Assembly: GCF_027595985.1 (NCBI RefSeq)
Contig: NC_073313.1
Coordinates: 100,737,552-100,801,551 of the forward strand
DNA length: 64,000 bases
Origin: Sorex araneus
Taxonomy: Eukaryota; Chordata; Mammalia; Eulipotyphla; Soricidae
Direction of reading: 5' to 3'
Made by a program: the position numbers and the translations under genes
Notes under the pieces: generated by a model
The model's database searches: none
Told to the model about the DNA's origin: nothing
What the model saw: the letters and a program-made list of their open reading frames with translations, nothing else
In this document: positions 45,546-58,535 of the stretch, piece by piece
Layout of the letters: each line of letters begins with the position of its first letter
Numbering within the stretch: the first letter of the stretch is position 1

Positions 45546-46889
45546 TATTTTCCTTTTACGCACTATAATTTACAATACTGTTACTGAAAGGGAATGAGGC
45601 ATATAATTTTACCTCATTTAAACTCTCAGTTTGTGTCCAGAGGGAGCGTTTCCAACTTTCATTTTTTTCCTTTATTTTTTTAATTATTTTTTTTTATTGA
45701 ATCACTGTGAGATACTTACAAGTTTTCATGTTTGGGTTACAATCACACAATGATCAAATACCTATCCCTCCACCAGTGCACATTCCCCACCACCAATATT
45801 CCCTGTATACCCCCCTCTCCCACCCTCCCCCTGCCTCCATGGCAGAAAATATTCCCTATTCTCTCTCTCTACTTTTGGAAATTATGGCTTGCAACGCTGA
45901 CACTGAGTTTGGTCATCATGTTTGGTCCATTAACTACTTTTGGCACGCATCTTCCATCCCGACTGATTCCTCCAGCCATCATTTTCTTATTTATCCTTTC
46001 TCTATTCCATCTTCCTTCTCCCCTCCACTCGTGAAGCAGTCTTCCAGCTATGGGGCAATCCTCCTGTCCCTTGTATCTACTGTCCTTGAGTGTTATCCTC
46101 ATGTGATGGTATTCTATACTCCACAAATGAGTGCAGTCCTTCTATGTCTGTCCCTCTTTTTCTGACTCATTTCACTTAGCATGATACTCTTCATGTCTAT
46201 CCATTTATAAGCAAATTTCATGACTTCATCTCTCCTAACTGCTGCATAGTATTCCATTGTGTAGATGTACCAAAATTTCTTTAACCAGTCATCTGTTCTG
46301 GGGCACTTGGGTTGTTTCCAGATTTTGGCTATTGCGAACAGTGCTGCAATGAACATATATGTACAAATGTCATTTCTACTGTGCTTTTTCGCATCCTCGG
46401 GATATATTACCAGAATTCGTATTGCGGGGTCATATGGAAGCTCAATTTCTAGTTTCACAGAATCACTGTGATGTACAGTTTTTGAAGGACTGTCCATATT
46501 GTTTTCCAGAAAGGCTGGATCAGTCGGCATTCAACAGTGAAAGAACATCCTTTTTCCCCCACATCCATGCAAGCACTGATTGCTTTTGTTCTTTTGAATG
46601 TGTGCCAGTCTTTGTGGTGTGAGATATCTCATTGTTTTGATTTGCATTTCCTTGATTACTAGCGATGTGGAGCAATTTTCATGTACTTTTTGTCCATTTG
46701 TATTTCGTTTTGAGGAAACTTCCGTTCATTTCTTCTCCCCATTTTTTGATGGGGTTGGAGGTTTTTTTCTTGTACAATTCTACTAGTGTCTTGTATATCC
46801 TGGATATTAATCCTTTATCAGATGGGTATTGGGTAAATATTCTTTCCTATTCTGTGGGCTCTTTCTGTGTTTTGGTCACTGTTTCTTTT

Positions 46890-49240
46890 CATTTTTTAAT
46901 TTTATTTTTTTGAATTTTGCAATTTTATGGGGTTTATTTTTATTTTTTAATTAGAGAATCACTGTGATGTACAGTTATACACTTATGAACTTTTGTGTTT
47001 GCATTTTACTCATACAGTGACCATTTACCCATCCCTCCACCAGTGCCCATTCACCTCCACCAATGATCACAGTATCCCTCTCGCCGCCCTGACCCCATCC
47101 CCCACCACCCACTCTGCCTCTGTGGCAGGGCATTCCCCTTTGTTCTCTCTCATTTTACGTGTTGTAGTTTGCAATAGACGTATTGAGTGGCCATCATGTT
47201 CGGTCTATAGTATACTTTCAGCTCTCATCTTCCAACCCGAATGGATCCTCCCGACATCCTCTACTTGGTGTTCCCTTCTCTATCTTACCTGCCTTTCCCC
47301 CCAGCATGTGATGCCAGTTTCCAAGCTGTGGGGAAAACCTCCTAATCCTTATCTTTACAACTCTTGGGTGTTAGTCTCCCACTCCGTTATTTGATATTCC
47401 ACAGATGAGTGCGATCTTTCTATGTCTGTCCCTTACTGACTCATTTCACTTAACATGATACTTTCCATGTAGATCCACTTATATACAAATTTCATGACTT
47501 TTCTAACAACTGCATAGTATTCCATTGTGTAGATGTACCAATGTTAACCAGTCATCTGTTTTTGGGCACTCTGTTTTTTTCCAGATTTTGGCTATTGTAA
47601 ACAGTGCTGCAATGAACATAGAAATGCAGATGTCATTTCTACTATACCTTTTTGCCTCTCCAGTAAATATTCCCAGGAGTGTTATTGCTGGGACAAATGG
47701 GAGCTCAATTTCTATTTTTTTGTGAATTGTCCATATTGTTTTCTAAAAGGGTTGAGCCAGTCGGCATTCCCACCAGCAGTGAAGGAGAGTCTCTTTCTCC
47801 CCACATCCACACCAACAGTGGTTTCTTTTGTTCTTTTGGATGTGGGCCAGTCTCTTGGTGTGAAATGATAACTCATTGTTGTTTTAATCTGCATCTCCCT
47901 GATGATTAGTGATGTAGAGCATTTTCTTTCTTTCTTTTTTTTTGGGTCACACCTGGGGCAATGCACAGGGGTTACTCCTGGTTCTACACTCAGGAATTAC
48001 TCCTGGCGGTGCTCAGGGGACCATATGGGATGCTGGGATTCAAACCCGGGTGGGCCGCGTGCAAGGCAAATGCCCTACCCGCTGTGCTATCGCTCCAGCC
48101 CCTGATGTAGAGCATTTTCTCATGTGTCTTTTAGCCATTCGAATTTCTTCTTTGAGAAAATTTCCATTCATTCCCATCCCCCATTTTTGATGGGGTTGTG
48201 AGTTTTATTCTTGTAGAGTTCAACTGGTGCTTTGTATATCCTTGATATCAACCCCTTATCAGATGTGTATTGGGTGATTATCCTTTCCCATTCTGTAGAC
48301 TGTCTTTGAATTTTGGTCACTGTTTCTTTTGAGGTGCAGAAGCTTCTTAGTTTAAAGTAGTCCTATTTGTTTATCTCTGTTTTCACTTGCTTGGCCAATG
48401 GTGTGTTTTCTTTGAAAATACCTTTAGCTTCAATATCGTGGGGAGTTTTGCCAACCTTGTTTTCCCTGTACCTTATGGATTCTGGTCTGATGTTGAGATC
48501 TTTAACCCGCTTTGACCTGACTTTTGTACATGGCGTTAAGTAGAGATTTAAGTCTATTTTTTGCATGTTGCTGTCCAGTTTTGCCAGCACCATTTGTTGA
48601 AGAGGCTTTCCTTGTTCCATTTCACATTTTTTGCTCCCTTATCAAAGATTAGATGATCATATATTTGAGGGTGTGTGTCGGGATATTCAAACCTGTTCCA
48701 TTGGTCTATGTCTCTGCCTTTGTTCCAATACCATGCTGTTTTAATTATTACCACTTTGTGGTATAGATTGAGGTTGGGGAGGATGATTCCTGCCATATTC
48801 TTTTTCGTAAGAGTTGCTTTAGCTATTCGTAGGGGCTTATTGTTCCATATGAATTTCATGAATGTTCGCTCCATTTCTTTGAAGAATGTCATGGGTATCC
48901 TTATAGGGATCACATTGAATTTGTACAATGCTTTGGGGAGTATTGCCATTTTGACAATGTTAATTCTCCCAATCCATGAGCAGGGGATATCTTTCCATTT
49001 CCTCGTGTCCTCTATTATTTCTTGAAGTAGCGTTTTGTAGTTTTCTTTGTACAGGTCCTTTACCGCCTTGGTTAAGTTGATTCCTAGGTACTTGATTTCT
49101 GAAGCACAATTGTGAACGGGATTGCTTTTTTCATGTCACTTTCTGCTCTTTCGTTATTTGCATATAGGAAAGCCATGGACATTTGGGTATTGATTTTGTA
49201 ACCTGCAACTTTACTATACGAGTCTATTGTTTCTAAGAGT
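46890..49240 (-). mobile_element. Inner L1 of the nest
   Basis: Minus-strand L1: tail image and 3' UTR (46890-47400), then ORF2 C-terminal part to a truncation just short of the RT catalytic motif. TSD ggtcactgtttctttt at 46874-46889 and, with one change, 49241-49256. ORF2 blocks at 48363-48949 keep [11 protein letters not shown] and [11 protein letters not shown] but have frameshifts. A young SINE splits it. Confidence 0.9.
47928..48102 (-). mobile_element. Young SINE, innermost of the nest
   Basis: Minus-strand full A-tailed SINE with a perfect 18-bp TSD tgatgtagagcattttct (47910-47927 and 48103-48120). Confidence 0.97.
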
Positions 49241-49633
49241 GGTCCCTGTTTCTTTTGAAGTGCAGAACCTTCTTAGTTTGACCAACTTTCATTGTTACAG
49301 TGGCTCTTCTCTGTCCAAACAACACTCCCCATTTCCTTTGGTGTCATGCTTCCTACCATGGACTGGTCCTCCTTGTCCTTGTTTCTCCTGCCTTTGGGAC
49401 AAACAGGGTTTTATTCTTATTCTTAACCAATGACTCGAAAATATTTCTAGTAGCTCATGGACTGCCTTTCACCAGGGAAACAGAAGGCCACCTATTGTTT
49501 CCCTGTAACTATCATCTCTGAATACTTTTAAGCTCTTTTTAGCATCTTCCTCCTCTTTGGTATCTCTTCATTGTAACATTAACATGTGGCTGTCACTACT
49601 TCCTCCTCTTCTTAACATTTCACTCTTGTTGAA

Positions 49634-50153
49634 TGTTGGGGTTTCAGCAGCTAGCCTCAGATTTTGACCAAATTCCTTGCCCCTGAAGCAAGAGCTGGCC
49701 CTCTTTACAAAGACCCAGGGGCTTGCTCCAGCACTCCCCACATGTAGGCACTCTGGTTGAGGGTGAGGAAGTGACTGTGATCACCTACACATACTGATAA
49801 TCCAGCCCTAAGCAGGATATGCAAATCATTAGCTGATATCAATACCAAGCCAAACTGGATGAATGTGCCCTACGTGCCATCCATGAGAATCCCTCTCTGA
49901 ATATGTGTATAAAAACACTTTAGTAAAGGCCAATAAACGGAGAACTGCTTGACCACCACACTTCCCCCCACCTGTGGCGTTCTTTCTTGGTTTGGTTTCC
50001 TTCTTGATGGCTATGGGCAGGAATCCCGCCATGAGCAGAGGGCCAGGGCAGATGCTTCTCCCCTACCCACTCCCTCTCCTTTAGGGATTAAGTCCCGCGA
50101 CTTGGGGCAATAATTCTCCAGTTTGCCTGTGTAGACTGACCAGGACCCTGACA
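49634..50153 (+). mobile_element. Solo LTR of an endogenous retrovirus
   Basis: 520 bp beginning tgttggggtttc and ending gaccctgaca. Contains TATAAAA (49908-49914) and, 18 bases on, AATAAA (49932-49937), a compact U3-R layout. Flanks gttgaa and gtttaa form a 6-bp duplication with one change. No internal viral sequence adjoins it, so it is a recombined solo LTR. Class not determined. Confidence 0.75.
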
Positions 50154-52430
50154 GTTTAATATATTCATTCCTCAGTCTGTATCCTGTTGAAGTTAAAGAG
50201 GATAGTATCTCTTTTGCTCTCGACAGACTAACTTTCAGTACTCCTTGGACACTTACCCTCATTTAATGCATACTTTTTTCTGTCTCCTTAACTTTTCTGA
50301 TTAAAATTTTTTACTAGGTTAAAATAAAACTTAGGGATTAATTGCCTAGTCCAAATAAAATAGGCACCTTTCCTAAAAACACCTTCTCTGTTCAGGGAGC
50401 ACATGGAAAATATCTATCTCATCAAGCTATTCTCTCTATGCATCTTTCCCTCTGCTGACAAATTTCTTTAAAGAGTGGCCTACATTTCTGTCTCTGTTGC
50501 TTTTCCACCCACTCACCTCAGACACTGCAGGGTGTCTTCCTCCTTCACAACACCACTGGAAGTTCTTTTTAAAAGATTTCAGTGGTCCCCCGTGTGTTCA
50601 ATCTATTGACCTCTTTTTAAACTTTTAGTTTAGTTAAGGAAAGTTTGCTTGATGCTCTCAGTCACTAAGTAAATACAAATGGCTATTTTCCCCCTGAGGA
50701 CTAAATGAGAACTCACATTGAAGAGACATGTTCCTTTAATGACACCAAGGCATGAGAGTTGCGGAGTTTGGGAAGAGCTGTAAACTTTCTTTTCTTGCTA
50801 TAATTAAAAATCTAATAAACACTCATTTTCATTGATTTATTTGACGTGTACTCTGTGTATTCTACCATGTGGCAAGACAGCAGTTTCCAACTCTCAGAGA
50901 TGTTGTGAGACTTCTTTCTCTTGATACAAGGACCAAATGATAGGCAGACTCTCAAATTGGCTTAGAATCTGTGTTACCAGTGGTTTCAGCAAATCAGTTG
51001 CATTCCCACATGCCACTCATAAAGAGCAGCACTCACTTATCTGAGTATGAATTTTAAAAGCCTCTCCCTAAGATACAAAATTATCCACATTGTATCATTT
51101 TAAAAATACCACTAGAATGTGGTGGGAGGAATGATCTGAGTATAATTCATTTAAAAATTCCGTTCTGGCAGAGGGAATTTAATTTAATGTTAATATCTGA
51201 GCCTCTTGAAAAGAGGTCAAGGGGGTAACATAGCTTTTAAAAACTCTGTTTCATAATCCTGTCCATTTAGGAGAAGGAGGAGGAAAAATCCAATTTTTTT
51301 CCTGAAGGAGGCAAGGGAGAGTCATGGCCTTAGGTCCCTGCTTTGAACTTCTGAGCTTATTAGCAAATGGAATCAATATTCAGAAAGATTTCACAAGTTG
51401 AAGAACTTGGAATCTTTATTCAATGTGATTATTTCCTACCCTCTAGCTGTCTTTCAGAGACTCTTAAACTCGCTGTTCAGACCTGATCAAAACATTTGTC
51501 AAGACTTATGTTTGGACATGCTAGGCAACACTGGAGTCATTAATCATGAGGTTACTGACAGATGTTAAGTATAAGCATCTGTATGTTAAAGTTTTCTGTT
51601 ACTTATCATCACATAGCAGGGCCTGACGTCTGGGGAGAAAGATAAAGCACTTTTGAAGATGTGTGGTGCATGCAGATTTGACCCAGATTCAGGAACAAAA
51701 AAGCAAAATGCAAAATGAGAATCTTGACATTACTAACTACATTTGTAGAATAAAACAATCTTAATTTTTCTAATTAACTCAAATATTTAAGGACTATTAT
51801 ACTAAAATAAAAGATCCACTTGCCAAAATACACAGAGTGTATTTTGTATTTCATATTCTGGGAATATAAAATTATGCATTTCATTTTTTCATTTCATTCC
51901 ACTTGCCTGTTTTACGGGTAAAACTGAATTTGAAGAAATCAACCACCCACAAAAATTCTACTTAATACTTTGAGTTTTAAAGATACTAATTCCTTAGAAA
52001 ATTTCATAGTGCTCAAGAAGAAAGTTACTAATATTATTATGCTAGTCTAATAGTTACTTAGGTCTACAGGAAATTCATGTATTAGGACACAATCTATGTT
52101 ATTAAGCATTCTGTTGAGTGATTAATGGCAAATCATTGCCATTGCTGAATTGCCATTGCTGAATAACAAAATCACAAAAAAACCCAGCATGTTCAGATTC
52201 TTCCTACTGATCTCCAGGCATCTGGAGAAAATTAAGAATATTATAACCTAGGGATTAACTACATGTATGCAATAGCATTCTTTAAAAAATAATGCAATTC
52301 ACTGTATGTAATGAAAATTTATGGTAGGCATATCTTACCCCCATTTATACACATGGTATTATAAGAAATCTACTACATACCTGCATTTGGATAAAAGAGA
52401 TTGAAATGTTCTTAAGTAGTTCCCCAAAAA
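50154..52430. other. Mostly unique DNA; possible L2 and SINE scraps
   Basis: The longest stretch without recognisable young repeats. 50460-50640 recalls the conserved part of LINE-2 (cacaacaccactggaagttc) but weakly. 51631-51715 may be a decayed SINE. No exon-like segment found. Confidence 0.4.
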
Positions 52431-52660
52431 AGACAAAATAATTTAACTCAGACTTAGAAATCAAACAAGAACCATATATAAAGCAGTATAAAATAAATTA
52501 TTGTGGATCTGCTACTGGGGCAAGCTTGAGGGATTGTTGGTAAAATGGAAACAGTGGTGGAGGGGAGGTTACTGTGGTAGTGGGAATAGTGTTAGGATAT
52601 TGAGTGCATGTAACAAATCACCATGAAAAATTTTGTGATTCACAGTGTTTAAACAAAGTG
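52430..52660 (+). mobile_element. Old L1 3' end
   Basis: Plus-strand G-rich tract (ggtggaggggaggttactgtgg) and family terminus ending near 52660. Confidence 0.6.
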
Positions 52661-53020
52661 GGATGAAACCACAGACTATTTGTAACAAAATATTGTCAAA
52701 AACGCTGACATATATGTTGGAAATACATTTTATAATTTATATTAATTTAAACTATGAAAATTAAAATTAACACTAAATATATATTTGAATGGTTTTCTTA
52801 TAATTATTTATTTTATGACATAAAGATAAAAGGTTTTTGTAACAAGTTGTAGTAAGAACTATATAAGGTTTAATGATTATTACTCTTCTACATGTATCTT
52901 TTCGTTCAAACCTCACAATTCTGTGATATGAGTAAGAAATATTATAATCCATATTTTACATTATCATTTCCACTTTACATAGCAGGTAAGTAAGGCACAT
53001 AAAAGACTTACTCATGGTTA

Positions 53021-55789
53021 AGAAATGAAGAAATCAAACTCTCACTATTTGCAGACGATATGATAATATACTGAAAGAACCCTAAAACCTCTACGAAGAA
53101 ACTCTTAGAAACAATAGACTTGTATAGTAAAGTAGCAGGCTATAAAATAAACACCCAAAAGTCCATGGCTTTCCTATACTCAAATAATGAGAGAGAAGAA
53201 AGCGACATGATAAAAGCAATCCCGTTCACAATTGTGCCTCAAATGATCAAATACCTTGGAATCAACTTAACTAAGGAGGTAAAGAACTTGTATAATGAAA
53301 ACTACAAAATACTATTTCAGGAAATAAAAGAGGACATGAGGAAATGGAAAGATATTCCCTGTTCATGGATTGGAAGAGTTAATATTATCAAAATGGCAAT
53401 ACTCCCAAAAGCATTGTACAAATTCAATGTGATCCCTATAAAGATACCCTTGACATTCTTCAAAGAAATGGAGCAAGCGCTCCTGAAATTCATATGGAAC
53501 AATAAGCCCCCACGAATAGCTAAATCAATTCTTGGGAAAAAGAAAATGGGAGGAATCAACCTCCCCAACCTCAAACTTTACTACAAAGTGGTAGTAATTA
53601 AAATAGCATGGTAATGGAACAAAGGCAGAGCTGCAGTCCAATGGAACAGGGTTGAATATTCTGACACACCACCCCAAACATACGATCATCTAATCTTTGA
53701 AAAGGGAGCAAGAAATGTGAAGTGGAGCAAGGAAAGCATGTTTAACAAATTGTGCTGGCAAAACTGGACAGGTATATGAAAAAAATGGACTCAGATCTCC
53801 AACTATCACCATGTACAAATCAGATCAAAATGAATTAAAGACCTCAACATCAGACCAGAATCCATAAGGTACATTGAAGACAAGGTTGGCAAAACCCTCC
53901 ACGACATTGTAGCCAACGTTATCTTCAAAGCTGACATGACACTGGCCAAGCAAGTGAAAACAGAGATAAATAAATGGGACTACCTTAAACTAAGAAGCTT
54001 CTGCACCTCAAAAGATACAGTGACCAAAGTACAAAGACAGCCTACAGAATGGGAGAGGATATTTACCCAATACCCATCCGATATGGGGTTAACATCAAGG
54101 ATATACAAGGCACTGGTTGAACTCCACAAGAAGAAAACTGATCAAAAATGGGATGATGAAATGAACAGAAACTTCCCCAAAGAAGAAATCCGAATGGCTG
54201 AGAGGCACATGAGAAAATGCTCGACATCACTAATCATCAGGGAGATGCAGATCAAAACAACAATGAAATACCATCTTACACCACAGAGACTGGCCCACAT
54301 TCAAAAAAACAAAAGTGACCGGTGTTGGAGCAGGTGTTGGGAGAAAGAGACTCTTCTTTACTGCTGTTGGGAGTGCCGACTTATTCAGCCGTTTTGGAAA
54401 ACAATATGGACAATTCTCAAAAAATTAGAAATTGAGCTTCCATTTGACCCAGCAATACCACTCCTGGAAAAATACCCTGGAAAGGCAAAAATGTACAGTA
54501 GAAATGACATCTGCATTTCTATGTTCATTGCAGCACTGTTTACAATAGCCACAATCTGGAAAAAACCAGAGTGCCCAAAAACAGATGACTGGTTAAAGAA
54601 ACTTTGGTATATCTACACAATGGAATACTATGCAGCTGTTGGAAAAGATGAAGTCATGAAATTTGTATATAAGTGTTGGGGACTGCTCAGGACCCTGAAC
54701 AAAAGAGGACCCTGAAACCTTTACCCTGGACAAACCGGAAAATTCCATTACCAGCTTTGCTTGACCTGAGGCACAGGTGCCCTTGTGACAAAGGAAATAG
54801 CCAAACTCAAGAGGTAAAAGTAGCCCAGGGCAGTTAACTAAGAGATGCCATTAAGCCCCCCATTAAGTAGAATACCTTCCTCTACCTTGTGCATTCCTCC
54901 TGCCAGATGCTCCTGCCAGATAAACCCTTGCCTTCCTCTCCCCACTATTTCTCAATCTACTCTTGAAGAATGTTGTAAGCCCACCTAATACACCCCGAAC
55001 CTTTCCTTATTTGGTCTGAGAAGACACTTCCCTGATGATTGACAACTTATGTACCAACCCCCTGCTAAGAAAAGTATAAAACCAGCGTGGCAGTTAATAA
55101 AGTTGCCCTTGATCGGCATGTGTCGTCTTGGGCCCCCTATTTATTATCCTCACTAGTTTTATTTCAGGTCGGAACCGCTCACAGAACCCACCCAATTAGG
55201 AGCGCTTTCCACTGCTGTCTCTCCGCGGGCCGGAGAGATCTCCAGGGGAAAGCGCATATAAGTGGATCAACATGGAAAGTGTCATGTTGAGTGAAATGAG
55301 TCAGAAAGAAAGAGAGAGACACAGAAATATTGCACTCATATGTGGAATATTAAGTAGCAGGGAGGTACGAGCTAGTAATGATGCAACTTCTGGCAGAAAT
55401 CCCTCTGGACTTATTTACTAAAATACTAAATACAGAAATCCAGAAACTCGCGGCCGCTATTTTGGCCACACGACTTCATATCTCTTCATTCTCAGCAATG
55501 GAAAACAAATTATCAAATGCTTCCTTTCCAGCAGGTCCTGACTCTGGAGGAGGGGGAACTCCAAACAATAATAGTGAGTTTTTTGTTTGTATGTAATCAG
55601 AGTAAAAAGAAAGTAAAGTGAAATTTATCAGCTATACAGGTGGGGTGGGGGTTGGGTGGTGCGGGGAGGTTTACTGTGATTCTTGGTGGTGGAATTTGTG
55701 CACTGGTGAAGGGAAGTGTGTCGAGCATTATGTAACTGAGACTTAAGCCTGAAAGCTTTGTAACTTTCCACCTGGTGATTCAATTAAAA
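53021..55789 (+). mobile_element. Young L1 carrying a solo LTR
   Basis: Plus-strand L1 truncated just before RT motif C (codons for SLFADDMI near 53041). TSD aaaagacttactcatggtta (53001-53020) and, with one change, 55790-55809. ORF2 C-terminal blocks 53120-53614 and 53936-54673 ([18 protein letters not shown]-terminus to KFVYK) are separated by a few stops. The LTR 54674-55256 interrupts the last codons, and the 3' UTR follows to 55789. Confidence 0.93.
54674..55256 (+). mobile_element. Solo LTR of an endogenous retrovirus inside L1
   Basis: 583 bp, tgttggggac...aaagcgca, with a 6-bp TSD tataag (54668-54673 and 55257-55262). TATAAAA at 55075-55081 and AATAAA at 55096-55101. L1 coding sequence continues exactly across the site when the LTR and one TSD copy are removed. 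A 6-bp duplication is common for betaretrovirus-like (class II) elements, but the class is not proven. Confidence 0.92.
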
Positions 55790-56084
55790 AAAAGACTTAC
55801 CCATGGTTATATAAAACTAGTAAATTATCAAGGTCAGATTAAAACCCAGGAAGTCTAATTCCATATAATTAGTACATAGGATCAAGGACTAGTGTTCATT
55901 TCATATACTACTGGAGTGAAACTTATAGGTCTATGAAACAAGTCCACTCTACTGCCTCATCTCTGGATTATGGAAATAATGAATCAGAGACCCAAAGTCA
56001 AGAAATAAGTGTTACAGAGTATAGCTAATGTTGGGATAAGAATCCATAAACTCATCAAAATCTCTTTAACATATATTGTTAAGA

Positions 56085-56779
56085 AAAGTCTTTAGTCACA
56101 TTGGAAAGAAAATTTGGACCCCTATCTATACCAATCACAAGCATCAACCCAAAATGCATCATAGGGTCAATCTAATCCCAGACTACAAAATACATTGAGG
56201 AATACATAAGAATTCTTTATGAGATCAAATGCAGAGATATTTTCAATGATTCATTGTCATTGTAAAAGAAAACAGAAGCAAAAAATAAGTGAGAGCACAT
56301 GAAACTAAAATATTCATGCACTTCAGAAAATGACTAGAAGAGATACTCTAGTGGATGGGAGAAAAAAAGTGTTTACTACACATATGACTGACAATGGACT
56401 ATTATTGAAGATTTATAAAGTATGCACAAAACTTAATAAGAAAACAACAATCCCATCAAAAATGTGTAGAGTATCTGAATAGACACTTTAACGAAGACTT
56501 TTCTGAAGAACTACAGGAACAGGGAATGCAAAAAATTATTTTATCATTTATTATCAAGGAAATGAAAATCAAGATAAGTCAGATATCACCTCAGACCAGT
56601 GAGAATGGCATACATCCAAAAGACTGAAATAATCAGTGCTGGTGGGGGTGTGGTAAAAAGTGAATCCTTATTTACTCTTTATGGAAATGTTTACTATCTC
56701 CACCTCCATAGAAAACAGTTGGATACTTCTTAAAATATTAAAAAAATTAGTTTTTACATGACCCAGTTAGTTATTGCAC
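56085..56779 (+). mobile_element. Old L1 ORF2 fragment
   Basis: Plus-strand, frame-less image of the ORF2 region before and through the cysteine-rich segment (aatgaaaatcaagataagtc; gagaatggcatacatccaaa; gtgctggtgggggtgtgg). Continues for about 60 bases after the insertion 56780-57560. Confidence 0.7.
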
Positions 56780-57560
56780 TTTTTTATTTAATCACGATGA
56801 GAACAGTTACAAAGCTTTCAGATTTAAGTCTCAGTCATATAAAGATCAAGCACCCATCCCTTCACCAGTGCACATACTCCACCAACAAAAACCCCAGTAT
56901 ACCTCCCATCCCCCCACCCTGCCTGTGTGGCAGAAGATGATTTTCACTTTACTCTCTTTTAACTTTGATTACATTCAATTTTTCGGCAGAAGAACCACTC
57001 CTATTATTTGGAATTTTACCACAATTATCAGACCTGCGGAAAAGGCATCATTAAATAATTTGTTTTCTATTGCTGATAATGAAGAGCATATGATGTCACT
57101 CGGCCACGATAGCAGCTGTGCAATTTTGTATTTCTGGTATTTTAGTAATAAAGTTCAGAGGTATTTCTGCCAGAAGCCACTGGGTTCCAAGACTGGTTTT
57201 TGTGCCTCTGGGATCATGGCCTCTTGTGAGCGGAGGAGCTGTTTCTGGGCGGCAGCTTGAAGTCTGTCGGGCGGAGAGCAGGGCTGGTTCCATCCCCTAT
57301 CCCTAGAGTCCCCACACACATCGTCACTGCAAGCTCATAACTCTCTGTCCAATGGGCTCTATAAGATGAGGAAAAGGTGGAGAGACAAACATCTTTCCCC
57401 TCCCAGGGCAGCACGGGGCCGTAGCTTAGTTCACAGTCCAGAAGCATTTCTGCCAGAAGCTGCTAGGGTCTGAGATTGGTTTGTGTGCCTCCGGGATCAT
57501 GGCCATTTAGGAGTGGAGGAGCCATTTGTGGGCGGCAGCTCGTGTCTTGTCTGGGTGGGG
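56780..57560 (-). mobile_element. L1 insertion, 3' UTR only, with internal duplication
   Basis: Minus-strand L1 3' UTR. Its GC-rich right half holds two diverged copies of a unit (tttctgccagaagc at about 57168 and 57446, each followed by gtgcctc.gggatcatggcc). Flanks resemble each other (ccagttagttattgcac / ccagttatatcac), a decayed target duplication. Confidence 0.75.
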
Positions 57561-57562
57561 AA

Positions 57563-58524
57563 CCAGTTATATCACTTCTTGACACCTACTTGACATCTAC
57601 TCCAAGAGCACAAAAGTTTCATTGAAAAAGGTGATTTGAACCATAAAGGGACATCAGTCTAAAACCGCCAGACCAATCACTACCTCAGAGAATTCCCATG
57701 TACCAGAGCCTGACTTGAGCATCGGTGCACCCTCCTCAACACTGTTGACTCTCCAGATGAGCATCCCAAAGGATCATGCCTCCATGTGGTGAAAACAGCC
57801 CCTTGCCTGGGAAGGACATAAGGACCGGAACTTCAAGCTCCCCCTGCCAATTCACATTCAAGAGAAGTCCCAGTAGCAGTGTCCACAAGCAGTGTCATTA
57901 AAGAGTCCCCAAAAAACACCAAGATTCAGCAAAAACCTTGAAGGGGAGTGAATAGCGCCCTAATATCACCTTCCACTGCCAGAATTCTGAACCATATGAC
58001 AAAGAAATTTACTCTCAACTTCACACTGAATACAGCAATACTGTTTTGAAAATACAAAATCCTAGGTATCCCTTTCTTCTTCTAGGGGCTGGAACACTTA
58101 AGCATCCTCACAGGAGTGAAGTACAAAATTCACCCTAGAAAATGTCATGCAAGATGGGGAAACTGTATAAAAACCCACTGAATCCAAGGATTAATGAATA
58201 TTCTACCAGAACCAGCTAGCTCTATAACCTCTCAGAAAAATGCCTTAGGGACACTAGGATGTGGACTTTTAATGTGCTAAAAACCAAATATATGCATACA
58301 AGAAAGCATAAGGGCAGATGTAAAAAATCTTTAATCAGAAGTGACAGAACTGAAGAGTAGGTGAAATATAAGGTCCAAACAACAAAGTGACAATAGCTGA
58401 GAAAATGTAGTGATCCCAATAATGGAATGAAGAAATCATCTAAAAATCAACAGAAAATTGAAGACAGACTGAAAAAATAAACAGCAAACTAGAGAAGTAG
58501 GGCTGAGTCAAAAAGGAATAATAT
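57563..58524 (+). other. Possible old L1 5' UTR/ORF1 region
   Basis: Up to about 57625 this is the continuation of the old ORF2 at 56085. The remainder (A-rich, with aattgaagacagactgaaaa near 58458) has the feel of an L1 5' UTR and ORF1 coiled coil, but I could not confirm it. Confidence 0.35.
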
Positions 58525-58535
58525 AAGAACTATTG

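Larger units (their letters stand above)
45664..49281 (-). mobile_element. Middle L1 of the nest, 5'-truncated
   Basis: Minus-strand L1 (3' UTR 45690-46130, ORF2 C-terminus 46114-46530 with EMSQKKRDRHRRTALICGV near 46114-46170) with TSD ccaactttcatt (45652-45663 and 49282-49293). It is split by the L1 at 46890-49240 and resumes at 49257-49281. An extra 3' UTR-terminus scrap (cacagaatcactgtgatgtacag, near 46456) sits within its ORF2. Confidence 0.88.
45165..49395 (-). mobile_element. Outer L1 of a nest (3' UTR)
   Basis: Minus-strand L1 3' UTR at 45165-45651, continuing at 49282-49395 after the L1 insertion 45664-49281. The continuity matches the uninterrupted copy near 20736-20800. No ORF2 part remains visible right of 49395. 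Confidence 0.75.

Noticed and set aside
45196..45568. Leu/Phe-rich frames resembling membrane proteins
   Set aside because: Translation of the TTCTTG simple repeat.
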